DNA of 64,000 bases from Janibacter sp. HTCC2649 (GTDB lineage: Bacteria; Actinomycetota; Actinomycetes; Actinomycetales; Dermatophilaceae): the NCBI RefSeq assembly GCF_000152705.1, contig NZ_CH672413.1, positions 1,401,978-1,465,977 of the forward strand. Direction: 5' to 3'. The notes under the pieces are model-generated. The model had not been told where the DNA came from, did not search any database, and saw nothing but the letters and a program-made list of their open reading frames with translations. How positions within the stretch are numbered: position 1 is the first letter of the stretch; each line of letters starts with the position of its first letter. Made by a program: the position numbers and the translations under genes. Below are positions 28,620 to 37,211 of the stretch, piece by piece.

Positions 28620-29959
28620 AGCTGACGATCCTTGGCGGCGGGGGCTTCCGCGTCCCCCTGGTCCACGGCGCGCTTCTGCGCGACGACTCCGAGGGGCGGG
28701 TCACCGAGGTCGTCCTCCACGACCTCGACGAGGGTCGCCTCGCGGCTGTCACCCAGGTGCTGACGCAAGCTGGCGCCTCCTTCGCCAACGCGCCCCTGGT
28801 CACGGCCACGACCGATCTCGACGAGGCCCTGCGCGGCGCCGACTTCGTCTTCTCCGCGATCCGCGTCGGTGGCCTCGTGGGGCGCACGCTGGACGAGCGG
28901 GTGGCGCTCGACCTCGGAGTCCTCGGCCAGGAGACGACCGGCCCTGGTGGACTCGCCTACGCCCTCCGCACCGTCCCGGTTGCCCTCGACATTGCCCGAC
29001 GCGCCCGTGAGGTGGCGCCCGACGCGTGGTTCATCAACTTCACCAATCCCGCCGGCATCGTCACCGAGGCGATGCAAGGGGTCCTTGGTGACCGCGTCAT
29101 CGGCATCTGCGACTCGCCCATTGCCTTGGCACGCAGGGCAATTGGTGCACTTGGCCTGGAACCGGCGGCAACCGCAATCGACTACGTCGGCCTCAACCAC
29201 CTCGGCTGGTTGCGCGGCCTGCGCGTCGATGGCACCAACCACCTCCCCCGGCTCCTCGCTGACCCAGCGGCTCTCCGGACCCTCGAGGAGGGGCGCCTCT
29301 TCGGCACGGAGTGGATCCAGGCACTGGGCGCCATCCCCAACGAGTACCTGTACTACTACTACTTCAGCGCAGAGGCCCGAGCGGCGATCCTGTCCGCAGC
29401 GCAGACCCGCGGCGAGTTCCTGCGCGACCAGCAGGACGCCTTCTACGTGGCCGTCGCGAGCCACCCCGACAACGCCGCCACCGAGTGGCACCGGGTGCGC
29501 GAGGAGCGGGACGCGACCTACATGCGCGAGGCCCGCGCCGAGGACGAGGAGCGGGATGAGGCCGACGTGGCCGGCGGCGGATACGAGGGCGTCGCCCTGG
29601 CGATCATGGCGGCCATCAGCCATGGCGAGACGTCGTCGATGATCCTCAACATCCGTGGCGGCGGAGCCGTTCCGGGTATGCCGGACAGTGCCGTGGTCGA
29701 GATCCCGTGCGTCGTCGACAGCGAGGGTCCTCACGCGATTCCGCTCGCCCCCGTCGAGGGCCACATGCTCGGTCTCATGCAGCAGGTCAAGGCCGTCGAG
29801 CGGCTCGTCATCGAGGCAGCGACCACCGGCTCACGGCAGGCCGCGATCAAGGCCTTCGCACTTCACCCGCTCGTCGACTCGGTCTCGACGGCGCGGTCCT
29901 TGTTCGAGGGCTACCGCAGAGCCCACCCCGAGCTGGCCGCCCTCTTCGCCGACACCTGA
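28616..29959 (+). CDS. glycoside hydrolase family 4 (6-phospho-glycosidase)
   Basis: GH4 enzymes hydrolyse phosphorylated glycosides by an NAD+ and Mn2+ dependent oxidation-elimination route. The 447-residue protein has the N-terminal nucleotide loop GGGGFRVPL, then NFTNPAG, ICDSP and the metal/catalytic YVGLNHLGW, closest in pattern to 6-phospho-beta-glucosidases (LicH/CelF). ATG 28616 overlaps the DeoR stop. Because import is by ABC and not PTS, the substrate must be phosphorylated inside the cell, plausibly by the divergent PfkB kinase. The exact sugar is unknown. Confidence 0.9.
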   Translation: MKLTILGGGGFRVPLVHGALLRDDSEGRVTEVVLHDLDEGRLAAVTQVLTQAGASFANAPLVTATTDLDEALRGADFVFSAIRVGGLVGRTLDERVALDLGVLGQETTGPGGLAYALRTVPVALDIARRAREVAPDAWFINFTNPAGIVTEAMQGVLGDRVIGICDSPIALARRAIGALGLEPAATAIDYVGLNHLGWLRGLRVDGTNHLPRLLADPAALRTLEEGRLFGTEWIQALGAIPNEYLYYYYFSAEARAAILSAAQTRGEFLRDQQDAFYVAVASHPDNAATEWHRVREERDATYMREARAEDEERDEADVAGGGYEGVALAIMAAISHGETSSMILNIRGGGAVPGMPDSAVVEIPCVVDSEGPHAIPLAPVEGHMLGLMQQVKAVERLVIEAATTGSRQAAIKAFALHPLVDSVSTARSLFEGYRRAHPELAALFADT

Positions 29960-29974
29960 CCCGCCCCGAGCAAC

Positions 29975-30108
29975 CCTCTTCGTGCCCCGCACGGACCTCA
30001 GGAGCAACCCTCTTCGTGCCCCGCACGGACATCAGGAGCGACCCTCTTCGTGCCCCGCACGGACATGAGGGAGCGCAGCGACGACTGTCCGTGCGGGGCA
30101 CGAAGAGG
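29975..30108. repeat. 34-bp tandem repeat (x3) ending in a 22-bp-stem palindrome
   Basis: A unit containing CTTCGTGCCCCGCACGGAC begins at 29975, 30009 and 30043, an exact 34-bp period. The third copy is answered by its inverted complement at 30087-30108, giving a perfect 22-bp stem with a 22-base loop. It lies directly after the GH4 stop. There is no T tract on either side, so this is not a standard terminator. Confidence 0.9.
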
Positions 30109-30356
30109 AAAAGACCAGGGCGGCGTGACCGCGACGGCCTGGGATCAGGCGCGCGGCCAGGGACGGCCGTCCCGCGACGCGATGTCGGCGTTGAGCGACC
30201 CCCTCTTCGTGCCCCGCACGGACATCAGGAGCGCAGAGACGACTGTCCGTGCGGGGCACGAAGAGGAAAAGACCAGGGCGGCGTGACCGCAACGGCTTGA
30301 GGTCAGGCGCGCGGCCAGGGACGGCCGTCCCGCGACTCGATGTCGGCGTTGAAGCG
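30040..30356. repeat. 158-bp direct duplication spanning the palindrome and the MarR gene end
   Basis: Copy 1 (about 30040-30197) and copy 2 (about 30198-30356) are near-identical. Each contains the palindrome (second hairpin arms 30202-30223 and 30245-30266) followed by the same stretch, and copy 2 runs into the C-terminal codons of the MarR gene. The few differences show the duplication is not brand new. This fills most of the 343-base gap 29960-30302. Confidence 0.85.
30145..30195 (-). pseudogene. fossil copy of the MarR C-terminus
   Basis: In the reading frame of the neighbouring MarR gene this stretch encodes LNADIASRDGRPWPRA and a stop, against FNADIESRDGRPWPRA and stop in the intact gene. 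It is a detached 17-codon remnant created by the 158-bp duplication, with two substitutions. Confidence 0.8.
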
Positions 30357-30758
30357 GCCCAGGAGCTCGGCCAACTGCTCGACATCCTCGTCGGTCCAGT
30401 CGCTGAGCACCTTGCGGAGTCCGCGGATGTTGGCACGCCGGTCTCCTGCGAGTCGGTCCTTGCCTGCCCTGGTGACGAGGAACTTGCGCGCCACCCCACC
30501 TTCGGGGTCGGGGATGCGCTCGACCAGGCCGTCGCGCAGCATCGCGGCGGTCTGCCGGTTGAGGGTCGAGGCGTCCAGGCCGAACGCCTCGCTCAGCTGG
30601 CCGATGGACATCGGGCCCTGGAGCTGCAGTCGCGTGAGCAACGTGTAGGCGCTCCGGTCGAGCTTTTGACGACCGAGCTCATCGCGGTAGATGGGAGAGA
30701 GATGGCGACCGAGCAGCAGTGTCTCGAGCTCGATGTTCTTGTACGGATCACTCACCAT
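30303..30758 (-). CDS. MarR family transcriptional regulator
   Basis: The 151-residue protein has the MarR fold: recognition region LDASTLNRQTAAMLRDGLVERI and a wing with GGVARKF. ATG 30758 follows GGAGGAGG by four bases. It is divergent from an MFS exporter across an 82-bp gap packed with palindromes, the classic layout of a MarR repressor that controls an efflux pump. Its last 16 codons are duplicated as a fossil further downstream. Confidence 0.9.
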   Translation of the reverse strand: MVSDPYKNIELETLLLGRHLSPIYRDELGRQKLDRSAYTLLTRLQLQGPMSIGQLSEAFGLDASTLNRQTAAMLRDGLVERIPDPEGGVARKFLVTRAGKDRLAGDRRANIRGLRKVLSDWTDEDVEQLAELLGRFNADIESRDGRPWPRA

Positions 30759-30795
30759 TCATCCCTCCTCCTGTGGCGGTTCGCCGGAGTCTAAC

Positions 30796-30840
30796 GCACA
30801 AGTTTTGTGCATGATGCACATGATGTGTATCGTGCACTTT
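30796..30840 (+). promoter_or_regulatory. MFS promoter with overlapping MarR operators
   Basis: A -35 TTGTGC (30805-30810), a 17-base spacer and a -10 TATCGT (30828-30833) end seven bases before the MFS ATG, giving a leaderless message. Two overlapping palindromes cover the -35 and spacer: GCACAA-gtt-TTGTGC (30796-30810) and TGTGCAT-g-ATGCACA (30806-30820), with a weaker third at 30825-30837. A bound MarR dimer would block polymerase. Confidence 0.65.
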
Positions 30841-32316
30841 ATGACCACCACCCTCCCCGCCGAACCACGGGCCGCAATGACTCCGCCCGCGGTCCCGTCC
30901 GGCGCCATCATCTTCGTGCTGTCCGTCGCGGGCATCACGGCATCGCTCATGCAGACCCTCGTCATCCCACTCATCGGCGACCTGCCGACCATCCTCGGGA
31001 CCAGTGCCTCCAATGCCTCCTGGGTCATCACCGTCACCCTGCTGACCGCCGCCGTCGCCACTCCCGTGAGCGGTCGCCTCGGTGACCTCTACGGCAAGCG
31101 CCGGATGATGCTCGTCTGTGCTTCCGCGCTCGTCGCCGGTTCAGTCGTCTGCGCCCTCGCAGCCTCGGTCGTGCCGATGATCATCGGTCGCGGCCTGCAG
31201 GGCGCGGGCATGGGCCTCATCCCACTCGGCATCAGTGCGATGCGCGACATCCTCCCCGCCGAGAAGCTCGGCACCGCAATCGCCCTCATGAGCGCCTCCA
31301 TGGGCGTCGGTGGCGCGCTCGGCCTCCCCATCGCTGCGGCCGTCGCCGAGAACTCCAGCTGGCGCGTGCTCTTCTGGGGCGCGGCCGCAATGGCTCTGCT
31401 CATCTGCGTGCTCATCGCTACCCTCATCCCGGCCGCCTCGGCCGACACCTCCTCAGGCCCACGCGCCCGGTTCGACGTCATCGGCGCAGTCGGCCTCGGC
31501 ATCGGCCTCGTCTGCCTGCTGCTCGGCGTCTCCAAGGGCGGCGACTGGGGCTGGGGTTCCCCGACCACGGTGAGCCTGCTCGTCTCCTCCGTGGTCGTGC
31601 TCCTCGCCTGGGGCTGGTTCGAGCTGCGCACCGCCGCTCCCCTGGTCGACCTGCGGGTCACCGCGCGTCCCGTCGTCCTGCTCACCAACATCGCCTCACT
31701 GGTACTCGGCTTCGCCATGTACGCCCAGATGCTGATCCTCCCGCAGCTGCTCCAGATCCCGTCCCAGACGGGCTACGGGCTCGGACAGTCGATGTTCCAG
31801 ATGGGTCTGTGGATGGCACCCGGCGGCCTGATGATGATGCTCATCTCACCTCTGGGCGCGAAGCTCTCACACCTGCGCGGACCCAGGATCACGCTCGCTC
31901 TCGGCGCCCTCGTCGTCTCGATCGGCTACCTCGCCGCGGTCGTCCTCATGGGTTCGACCTGGGGCATCCTCATCGCGGTCTGCATCTGCAGCGCCGGTGT
32001 CGGACTGGCCTACGGCGCGATGCCGGCCCTCATCATGGGCTCGGTCCCCATGTCGGAGACCGGCTCGGCCAACAGCTTCAACACCCTCATGCGCTCGGTG
32101 GGCACGTCCCTCTCGGCAGCCGTGGTCGGTGTCGTGCTGGCGCAGATGACGACCGACTTCGGTCCGGTGTCCCTGCCCAGTGAGACCGGCTTCCGGACGG
32201 GCCTTCTCCTCGGTGCAGCCGTCGCCCTCGTGGCCGCCGGGGTCGCCATGGCGATCCCCACGCGAGCCAGCCGTGCGGCTGAGGAGAGCATCGAGCACGC
32301 AGCCGTCCCAGCCTGA
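30841..32316 (+). CDS. MFS drug-resistance-type exporter (14-helix, DHA2-like)
   Basis: The 491-residue protein is almost wholly hydrophobic with about 14 predicted helices and the MFS motif GRLGDLYGKRRMM between helices 2 and 3. It resembles proton-driven multidrug exporters of the DHA2 family. I start it at ATG 30841, immediately placed for leaderless translation. Control by the divergent MarR is likely; the drug is unknown. Confidence 0.88.
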   Translation: MTTTLPAEPRAAMTPPAVPSGAIIFVLSVAGITASLMQTLVIPLIGDLPTILGTSASNASWVITVTLLTAAVATPVSGRLGDLYGKRRMMLVCASALVAGSVVCALAASVVPMIIGRGLQGAGMGLIPLGISAMRDILPAEKLGTAIALMSASMGVGGALGLPIAAAVAENSSWRVLFWGAAAMALLICVLIATLIPAASADTSSGPRARFDVIGAVGLGIGLVCLLLGVSKGGDWGWGSPTTVSLLVSSVVVLLAWGWFELRTAAPLVDLRVTARPVVLLTNIASLVLGFAMYAQMLILPQLLQIPSQTGYGLGQSMFQMGLWMAPGGLMMMLISPLGAKLSHLRGPRITLALGALVVSIGYLAAVVLMGSTWGILIAVCICSAGVGLAYGAMPALIMGSVPMSETGSANSFNTLMRSVGTSLSAAVVGVVLAQMTTDFGPVSLPSETGFRTGLLLGAAVALVAAGVAMAIPTRASRAAEESIEHAAVPA

Positions 32317-32330
32317 CCCCGCACCACCCA

Positions 32331-32388
32331 CTTCGTGCCCCGCACGGACACGCGAGCGCCAGCGAGCCTGTCCGTGCGGGGCACGAAG
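32331..32388. repeat. solo palindrome of the same repeat family
   Basis: Arms at 32331-32350 and 32369-32388 are perfect 20-base inverted complements sharing CTTCGTGCCCCGCACGGAC with the elements at 29975-30266; the 18-base loop differs. It lies 14 bases after the MFS stop, so the MarR/MFS pair is bracketed by the family. Confidence 0.9.
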
Positions 32389-32408
32389 GTCGCAGGTCGA
32401 GCTGCACG

Positions 32409-33116
32409 TCAGTGCTGGACGACCTCACCGTCGTCGAGCTCGATGACGCGATCGGCGCGTGCGGCTGCTTCGGGGTCGTGCGTCGTCATGATGACGATCG
32501 CTCCGGCGTCGGCCTGGGCCCGCATGAGGTCCAGGACCCGCTCGCGATTGTCGTGGTCGAGCTCGCTCGTGGGCTCGTCGGCGAGCAGCACCCGGGCACC
32601 GATGGCGAGCCCGCGAGCGACAGCAGCACGTTGCTGCTGGCCGCCACTGAGCTCCTCGACGAGGTGCGTCCCCGACTCGCCCAGCCCCACGGAGACGAGC
32701 GCCTGCGTGGCACGGGCCGCCGCATCCTTGGGATCGTGTCCTCGTGCTCGCAGTGGAGCAAGGACGTTTTCGTATGCCGTGAGCACGCTCGCGAGTCCGT
32801 TGCCCTGCGGGATGATCGCCACCGCGCTGGGGTCGAGTGAGTGACCGCTCCCCCGCCCGAGGTCGATCGCGCCCGATGCCAGCGGGACGATCCCGCCGAT
32901 CGCGTTGATGAGGGTGGTCTTGCCCGCACCCGAGTGACCCGTGATCGCGACGAACTCGCCGGGGGCGGCGACAAGCGACACCGCGTGCAGAGCGGTGACC
33001 TCGCCATAGGTCACGGTGACCGCGCGCACGTCGACGCGAGCCGGCTGACCATCCCGCACGGCACCGTCGTGTCCGGACACCGCCCCGCGATGGCCGTGCT
33101 CAGAGTGCTTCCCCAT
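32409..33116 (-). CDS. ABC transporter ATP-binding protein
   Basis: The 235-residue ATPase has Walker A GHSGAGKTT, signature LSGGQQQR, Walker B VLLADEPTS and the H-loop THD, typical of the MacB/LolD class that drives FtsX-like permeases. ATG 33116 follows GGAGG and overlaps the upstream ATPase gene by 17 bases. With the second ATPase and the FtsX-type permease it forms a three-gene unit. The substrate is unknown. Confidence 0.92.
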   Translation of the reverse strand: MGKHSEHGHRGAVSGHDGAVRDGQPARVDVRAVTVTYGEVTALHAVSLVAAPGEFVAITGHSGAGKTTLINAIGGIVPLASGAIDLGRGSGHSLDPSAVAIIPQGNGLASVLTAYENVLAPLRARGHDPKDAAARATQALVSVGLGESGTHLVEELSGGQQQRAAVARGLAIGARVLLADEPTSELDHDNRERVLDLMRAQADAGAIVIMTTHDPEAAARADRVIELDDGEVVQH

Positions 33117-33954
33117 CGGGCACCTCCTCGAGCTCGTCCCTGACCAAAGTCCAGCCCTGCTCCGACTCCACGAGACGGACGAGTGTGCCCGGCGTCAACG
33201 TCGCCAACACATGAGGTGGCAGCGGCACGGAGCCATCGGCCGAGACCACGGCGAACTCCTCCCCCTCACGGCCTTCGGCTCCGACCCGGCCATCACGGAT
33301 CGTGACGGTACGCGGCATACGCGCTGCCACGTCGGGGTCGTGGGTGACGACGATGATCGTCGTCCCCCACGTCGAGTTGATGTCACTCAGCGTCTGGAGG
33401 ACCTGGTCCCGGGCCTCGTGGTCGAGCTGACTCGTCGGCTCGTCGCCGAGGAGCAGGCCCGGCCGCGTCGAGACGGCCACCGCGAGCGCACCGCGCTGCA
33501 GCTCGCCGGGCGTGAGCGATGAGAGTGGGGTGTCGGCACGGTCACGCAGTCGAACGAGGTCGAGGATCTCGTCGACGGGAGCGATGTCCTGTCCGCGACC
33601 GCGGCTTGAGCCCTGCGCGAAGGCGACGTTCTCGCGGATCGTCTTGTGCGGGATGAGGTTGCGGGACGCGCCCTGCAGCACGATGCCGACGTCGCGGCCG
33701 CGCAGGGAGTCGAGGTCCTGCTCCGACATGCGCGACAGCTCGTGGTCCCCGATCCGGATCCGACCCGCGCTCGGCCGCAGGAGACCGCCGAACAACGTCA
33801 GCAGGGTGGACTTGCCCGCGCCGGAGGGCCCGAGCAGCGCGACCATCTCGCCCGCCTGTACCGACAGGTCGACTCCTGCGAGCGCCGCGACGTCGTGGTG
33901 CTCGGCCCGATAGATGTGCACCAGTCCGGCTGTCATGACGGGAAGTCCGGTCAC
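33100..33954 (-). CDS. ABC transporter ATP-binding protein with divergent signature motif
   Basis: This ATPase (284 residues) has a standard Walker A GPSGAGKST and Walker B LLLGDEPTS, but the signature reads LTPGELQRG instead of LSGGQ, so its half-site may be degenerate. The C-terminal 55 residues extend past the ATPase core. I choose GTG 33954, overlapping the permease stop by four bases; GTG 33957 and ATG 33936 are alternatives. Pairing with the canonical ATPase would give an asymmetric heterodimer. Confidence 0.85.
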   Translation of the reverse strand: MTGLPVMTAGLVHIYRAEHHDVAALAGVDLSVQAGEMVALLGPSGAGKSTLLTLFGGLLRPSAGRIRIGDHELSRMSEQDLDSLRGRDVGIVLQGASRNLIPHKTIRENVAFAQGSSRGRGQDIAPVDEILDLVRLRDRADTPLSSLTPGELQRGALAVAVSTRPGLLLGDEPTSQLDHEARDQVLQTLSDINSTWGTTIIVVTHDPDVAARMPRTVTIRDGRVGAEGREGEEFAVVSADGSVPLPPHVLATLTPGTLVRLVESEQGWTLVRDELEEVPDGEAL

Positions 33955-36900
33955 CACGCCTCCCTCAGTCGATCGGAATCTCCCTGTCGGGAGGCGCGCA
34001 GGGCCAGGACCGACGACACCAGGGCGAGGACGAGGACGGCGACCAGCCAGGCCAGGCCCATGACGAACCAGGCGGGTGACAGGTCGAGGGCGGGCACTGG
34101 CGCCGGGGTGTCGAACAACGGGATGAGTGGGACGGCCAGCACGGATCCCACGACTCCACAGAGGGCTCCGACGACGGCTGCGACGAGGACCGGCGCCAAC
34201 GCCTCGCGCACGGCAGCGCGCCGCAGGTCTCGACCGGAGACACCAGCCACCCGGAGCGCAGCGATGTCGCGGGTGACGATGCGCCCGGTCGTCATCGACA
34301 CGACGACGAGCATGACTGCGGCAAGAAGGAGCGAGAGGACCGCGGTGAACAGTCCGAGCAACAGGCCCCAGCCGGTGGCCGACTCATCGAGGAGTCGCTT
34401 GTCCTCCGCCTGCGAGCGCGTGCCGAGGATCTCGAGGCCACCAGCACGCAGAGCCTTCTCCGCACCGGCCACCCCACCAGGGAACTGGTCGTCGATCCAG
34501 ACCTCCATCGACCCGGTCGGCGGGAGGCGCCCACCGATGCGGAGCATGAGGTCGAGATTGACGAGGGCTCCGCGGTTCCCGACGAAAGGCAGTGCCGGGA
34601 GGAGTTGCTCGGCCGTTGCCGGGGTGGTCCGACCGGCGAGGCTCTGGATGTCGAACTGCTCAGCCGTCCCGCCGACGGGGACGCGTCCCGACAGCAGGGC
34701 CGGAATGAGCGTGGGGGCATCGGCCCGGTTGATGGCCGCGATGCGGCCGGTGTTGGTGAAGGTCAGCCGCAGGCCAGCGGCAGGCCCGGCTGCCAGCGCG
34801 ATGGAGTCCGTCGGTGGTCCCGAGATCTCGACCGGGAACCCCGTCGCCGGGTCGATGACGACCTGTCCGCTGCTCCCACTGGGACTCTCGGCGTCGCCAC
34901 GGGGCCGCAGCCACCCACCCACGGCGTCGATGCCCAGACTCTTGCCGTCGAGGGCCAGCCCAGAGATGTCGATGGATCCCCGGACGGCTTCGAGACCCGG
35001 GTTGCTCTCGCCGACGTCGAGTCGCAGCCAGAGCGACTGCAGGCGACAGCCCTGTGGACAGAGCAGCGGTGCGTCCAACGCCACCGTGCCCTTGCCCTGG
35101 CCCGGCAACGCCCCCAGGTCGCGGGTCAGGACCTCACCCTCCGGAGTGGTCACACTGATGCCGAGACGCAACGGCGTCCCCGACACCGTCGCCGGCTGCC
35201 AGTCCTCCGGCGGGACGTCGGCCGGTCGCGCGCCAAAGCCGTAGCCGAGCGGCGCCACGGCAAAGGTCACGCTGGCCGTCACTCGGTTGCCCTTGAGCTG
35301 CACCGGTGGCTGGTCGGGCAGGGCGATCCTGTCGAGGGCGAGAGGCGCTTGGGCACTCGGCGCATAGGCGATCCGGCGCAACTGCTCCGGGCGCGCGGCG
35401 AGGGTCGTCGTCGAGTCGGGGTCCCGCTGGCTCACGATCCCGACCGGCATCGCGTGTTCTCGCTGCCCGAGCGGAAGTTGGTCGACCACACGAGCGACGG
35501 CTGTGGGGTCCTTGGACCCGGTGCGCAATGCGCCGAAAGCGCCGACCGTGAGCTCGGCGCGACTCTCCCTGTTGCGATCGGCGACGGCCACGGCATCGGC
35601 CGCGAAGACCACGAGGGCCGACACCGCCGTGACGACCAAGAGGACGTGCCGCGTCGTGGGGCGCCGAGCGATGGCCAGCCCTGCCAGCGCCGACCCCAGG
35701 CTGCCCGAATCCAGGGCTCGCCGACCCAGGCGAGTCGCCACGACGACCACCACCGCACCCAGCAGCGCCCCGGCCGCGAGGGCGAGGAGCGTCGGGGTGA
35801 GGATCGCCATCGGCCCGGTGATCTGGTCGGTGACGATGCCGACGACGCCCACGGCGGCGAGGACGACGAGGATGACGTCGCCCACGCGCAACGTGCGCGC
35901 AGCGGTGACCGGTGGAACCCGCCGGAGCAGCGAGGCGATGGGTTCACGCAGAACCGGCCGCGCGGCGGCATACACGACTGCGAGGGAGGCGAGCCCGGCA
36001 ACGGCAGCGGCGAGCGGCACCTGCCACCCCAGCTCGAACGGCACGCCCGGCGGCAGGATGAGACGCCGCACGACCTCGCTCAGCCCGACGGCGAGCAAGA
36101 GTCCGAGCGGCAGCCCGAGCAGCACGGTGAAGCCGAGCTCGGCCATGACCAACCGACGGCTTGCGTCCCGGCTCCGGCCCCGCAGACGGGACACGGCGAT
36201 CTCCGGGCGGCGCTGTGCCACAGCGGCTCCCGCGACGAGCACGAGCACGGCGAGCGCCACGGCCACGAGCTGCGCGATGAGCAGGGGAACGAGCTGGCGG
36301 ACGAGCGTCTGACCGTCGTCGACCTGGGTGGCGATCTCGGGCAGCGGGCTGTCAACACTGGCCTGGTTGGGTGGGCGCAGCGCCGCCACCGCAGCACCCG
36401 CCTCGGCGAGCGAGTCGAGGGTGATCGCGGACGTCTTGAGCCGGTAGTCGACGGACAGCTGCGCGTCCTGCCAGCCCTTCTCGACCCCCTCGGGCGTGAC
36501 GATGAAGTCGTCGATCCCGGGAACGAGGTCACCGAACTCGATGAGGTTGCCGGACTTGCCCTGCAGCTCGGTGCGAAGCCAGTAGTCAGGCTCGCCCTTG
36601 ACGGTGTAGAGCCCCGAGATCGTGTAGCCCACGGACTGGCCGAGGTCGTTGGGCACCGTGAGCGCCGTCCCGACCTTCCATCCCCAGACCTTGCCGTCGG
36701 CCGCGGAGACGAGCAGGTCGTTCGGCTTCGTCGGACACGCTCCCACGCTCAGCGTGACGTGCTCGCAGACCTCGTCGCGCGCCACGAGGCGCACCGGCGA
36801 CGGTTTCTTGCCCGCGACGGGCACGACCTGCGTGTCGTCCGTGGTCATCGACAGGCCTGGTTCGTACCACCGCAGGAGGTTCGCGGGCATGGCCCCCTCG

Positions 36901-37115
36901 ACCGCACCCGCGGCAAGCGTCTCGTCCTGAGTGCGACTGGCCAGCACGCCGAGCTTGAGGTCAGAGGCCTCCATCCGACCCAGCGTCGCGCGCAGCAGCG
37001 CCTGGTCGATCGAGCGTGAGAAGAGCGGCGCGAAGGCCGCGCATGTGGCGACCAAGGCCGAGATGAGGATGAGGACAAGGGACTGACCGCCGCGGTAGCG
37101 AATCGCCTTCCACAT
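33951..37115 (-). CDS. FtsX-like ABC transporter permease
   Basis: The 1054-residue protein has an N-terminal helix (about 10-32), a large extracellular part, a central group of about six helices (300-560), a second large extracellular part and three helices at the C-terminus, where the FtsX domain (VVSMTTGRIVTRDIAALRVAGVSGRDLRR) lies. This duplicated plan is seen in MacB/LolCDE-like exporters or mechanotransducers of Gram-positive bacteria. ATG 37115 follows GGGGGGACC. It is the first gene of the unit. Confidence 0.85.
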   Translation of the reverse strand: MWKAIRYRGGQSLVLILISALVATCAAFAPLFSRSIDQALLRATLGRMEASDLKLGVLASRTQDETLAAGAVEGAMPANLLRWYEPGLSMTTDDTQVVPVAGKKPSPVRLVARDEVCEHVTLSVGACPTKPNDLLVSAADGKVWGWKVGTALTVPNDLGQSVGYTISGLYTVKGEPDYWLRTELQGKSGNLIEFGDLVPGIDDFIVTPEGVEKGWQDAQLSVDYRLKTSAITLDSLAEAGAAVAALRPPNQASVDSPLPEIATQVDDGQTLVRQLVPLLIAQLVAVALAVLVLVAGAAVAQRRPEIAVSRLRGRSRDASRRLVMAELGFTVLLGLPLGLLLAVGLSEVVRRLILPPGVPFELGWQVPLAAAVAGLASLAVVYAAARPVLREPIASLLRRVPPVTAARTLRVGDVILVVLAAVGVVGIVTDQITGPMAILTPTLLALAAGALLGAVVVVVATRLGRRALDSGSLGSALAGLAIARRPTTRHVLLVVTAVSALVVFAADAVAVADRNRESRAELTVGAFGALRTGSKDPTAVARVVDQLPLGQREHAMPVGIVSQRDPDSTTTLAARPEQLRRIAYAPSAQAPLALDRIALPDQPPVQLKGNRVTASVTFAVAPLGYGFGARPADVPPEDWQPATVSGTPLRLGISVTTPEGEVLTRDLGALPGQGKGTVALDAPLLCPQGCRLQSLWLRLDVGESNPGLEAVRGSIDISGLALDGKSLGIDAVGGWLRPRGDAESPSGSSGQVVIDPATGFPVEISGPPTDSIALAAGPAAGLRLTFTNTGRIAAINRADAPTLIPALLSGRVPVGGTAEQFDIQSLAGRTTPATAEQLLPALPFVGNRGALVNLDLMLRIGGRLPPTGSMEVWIDDQFPGGVAGAEKALRAGGLEILGTRSQAEDKRLLDESATGWGLLLGLFTAVLSLLLAAVMLVVVSMTTGRIVTRDIAALRVAGVSGRDLRRAAVREALAPVLVAAVVGALCGVVGSVLAVPLIPLFDTPAPVPALDLSPAWFVMGLAWLVAVLVLALVSSVLALRASRQGDSDRLREAW

Positions 37116-37211
37116 GCGTCAGGTCCCCCCGGGTCTCGGTCGTCGATGCGTCACTCGCACCTCGGCCACGCTAACGAGGGGGTCGGGACGGCCTGACCTT
37201 CTGCCGACAAC

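Noticed and set aside
29975-30064. CRISPR-like array
   Set aside because: Units of 34 bp with 12-base, near-identical intervals and only three copies; no spacers of normal length and no cas genes.
30043-30108. intrinsic terminator of the GH4 gene
   Set aside because: The stem is strong but followed by AAAAG, not T; the family recurs elsewhere, so it is better treated as a repeat. It may still stop transcription.
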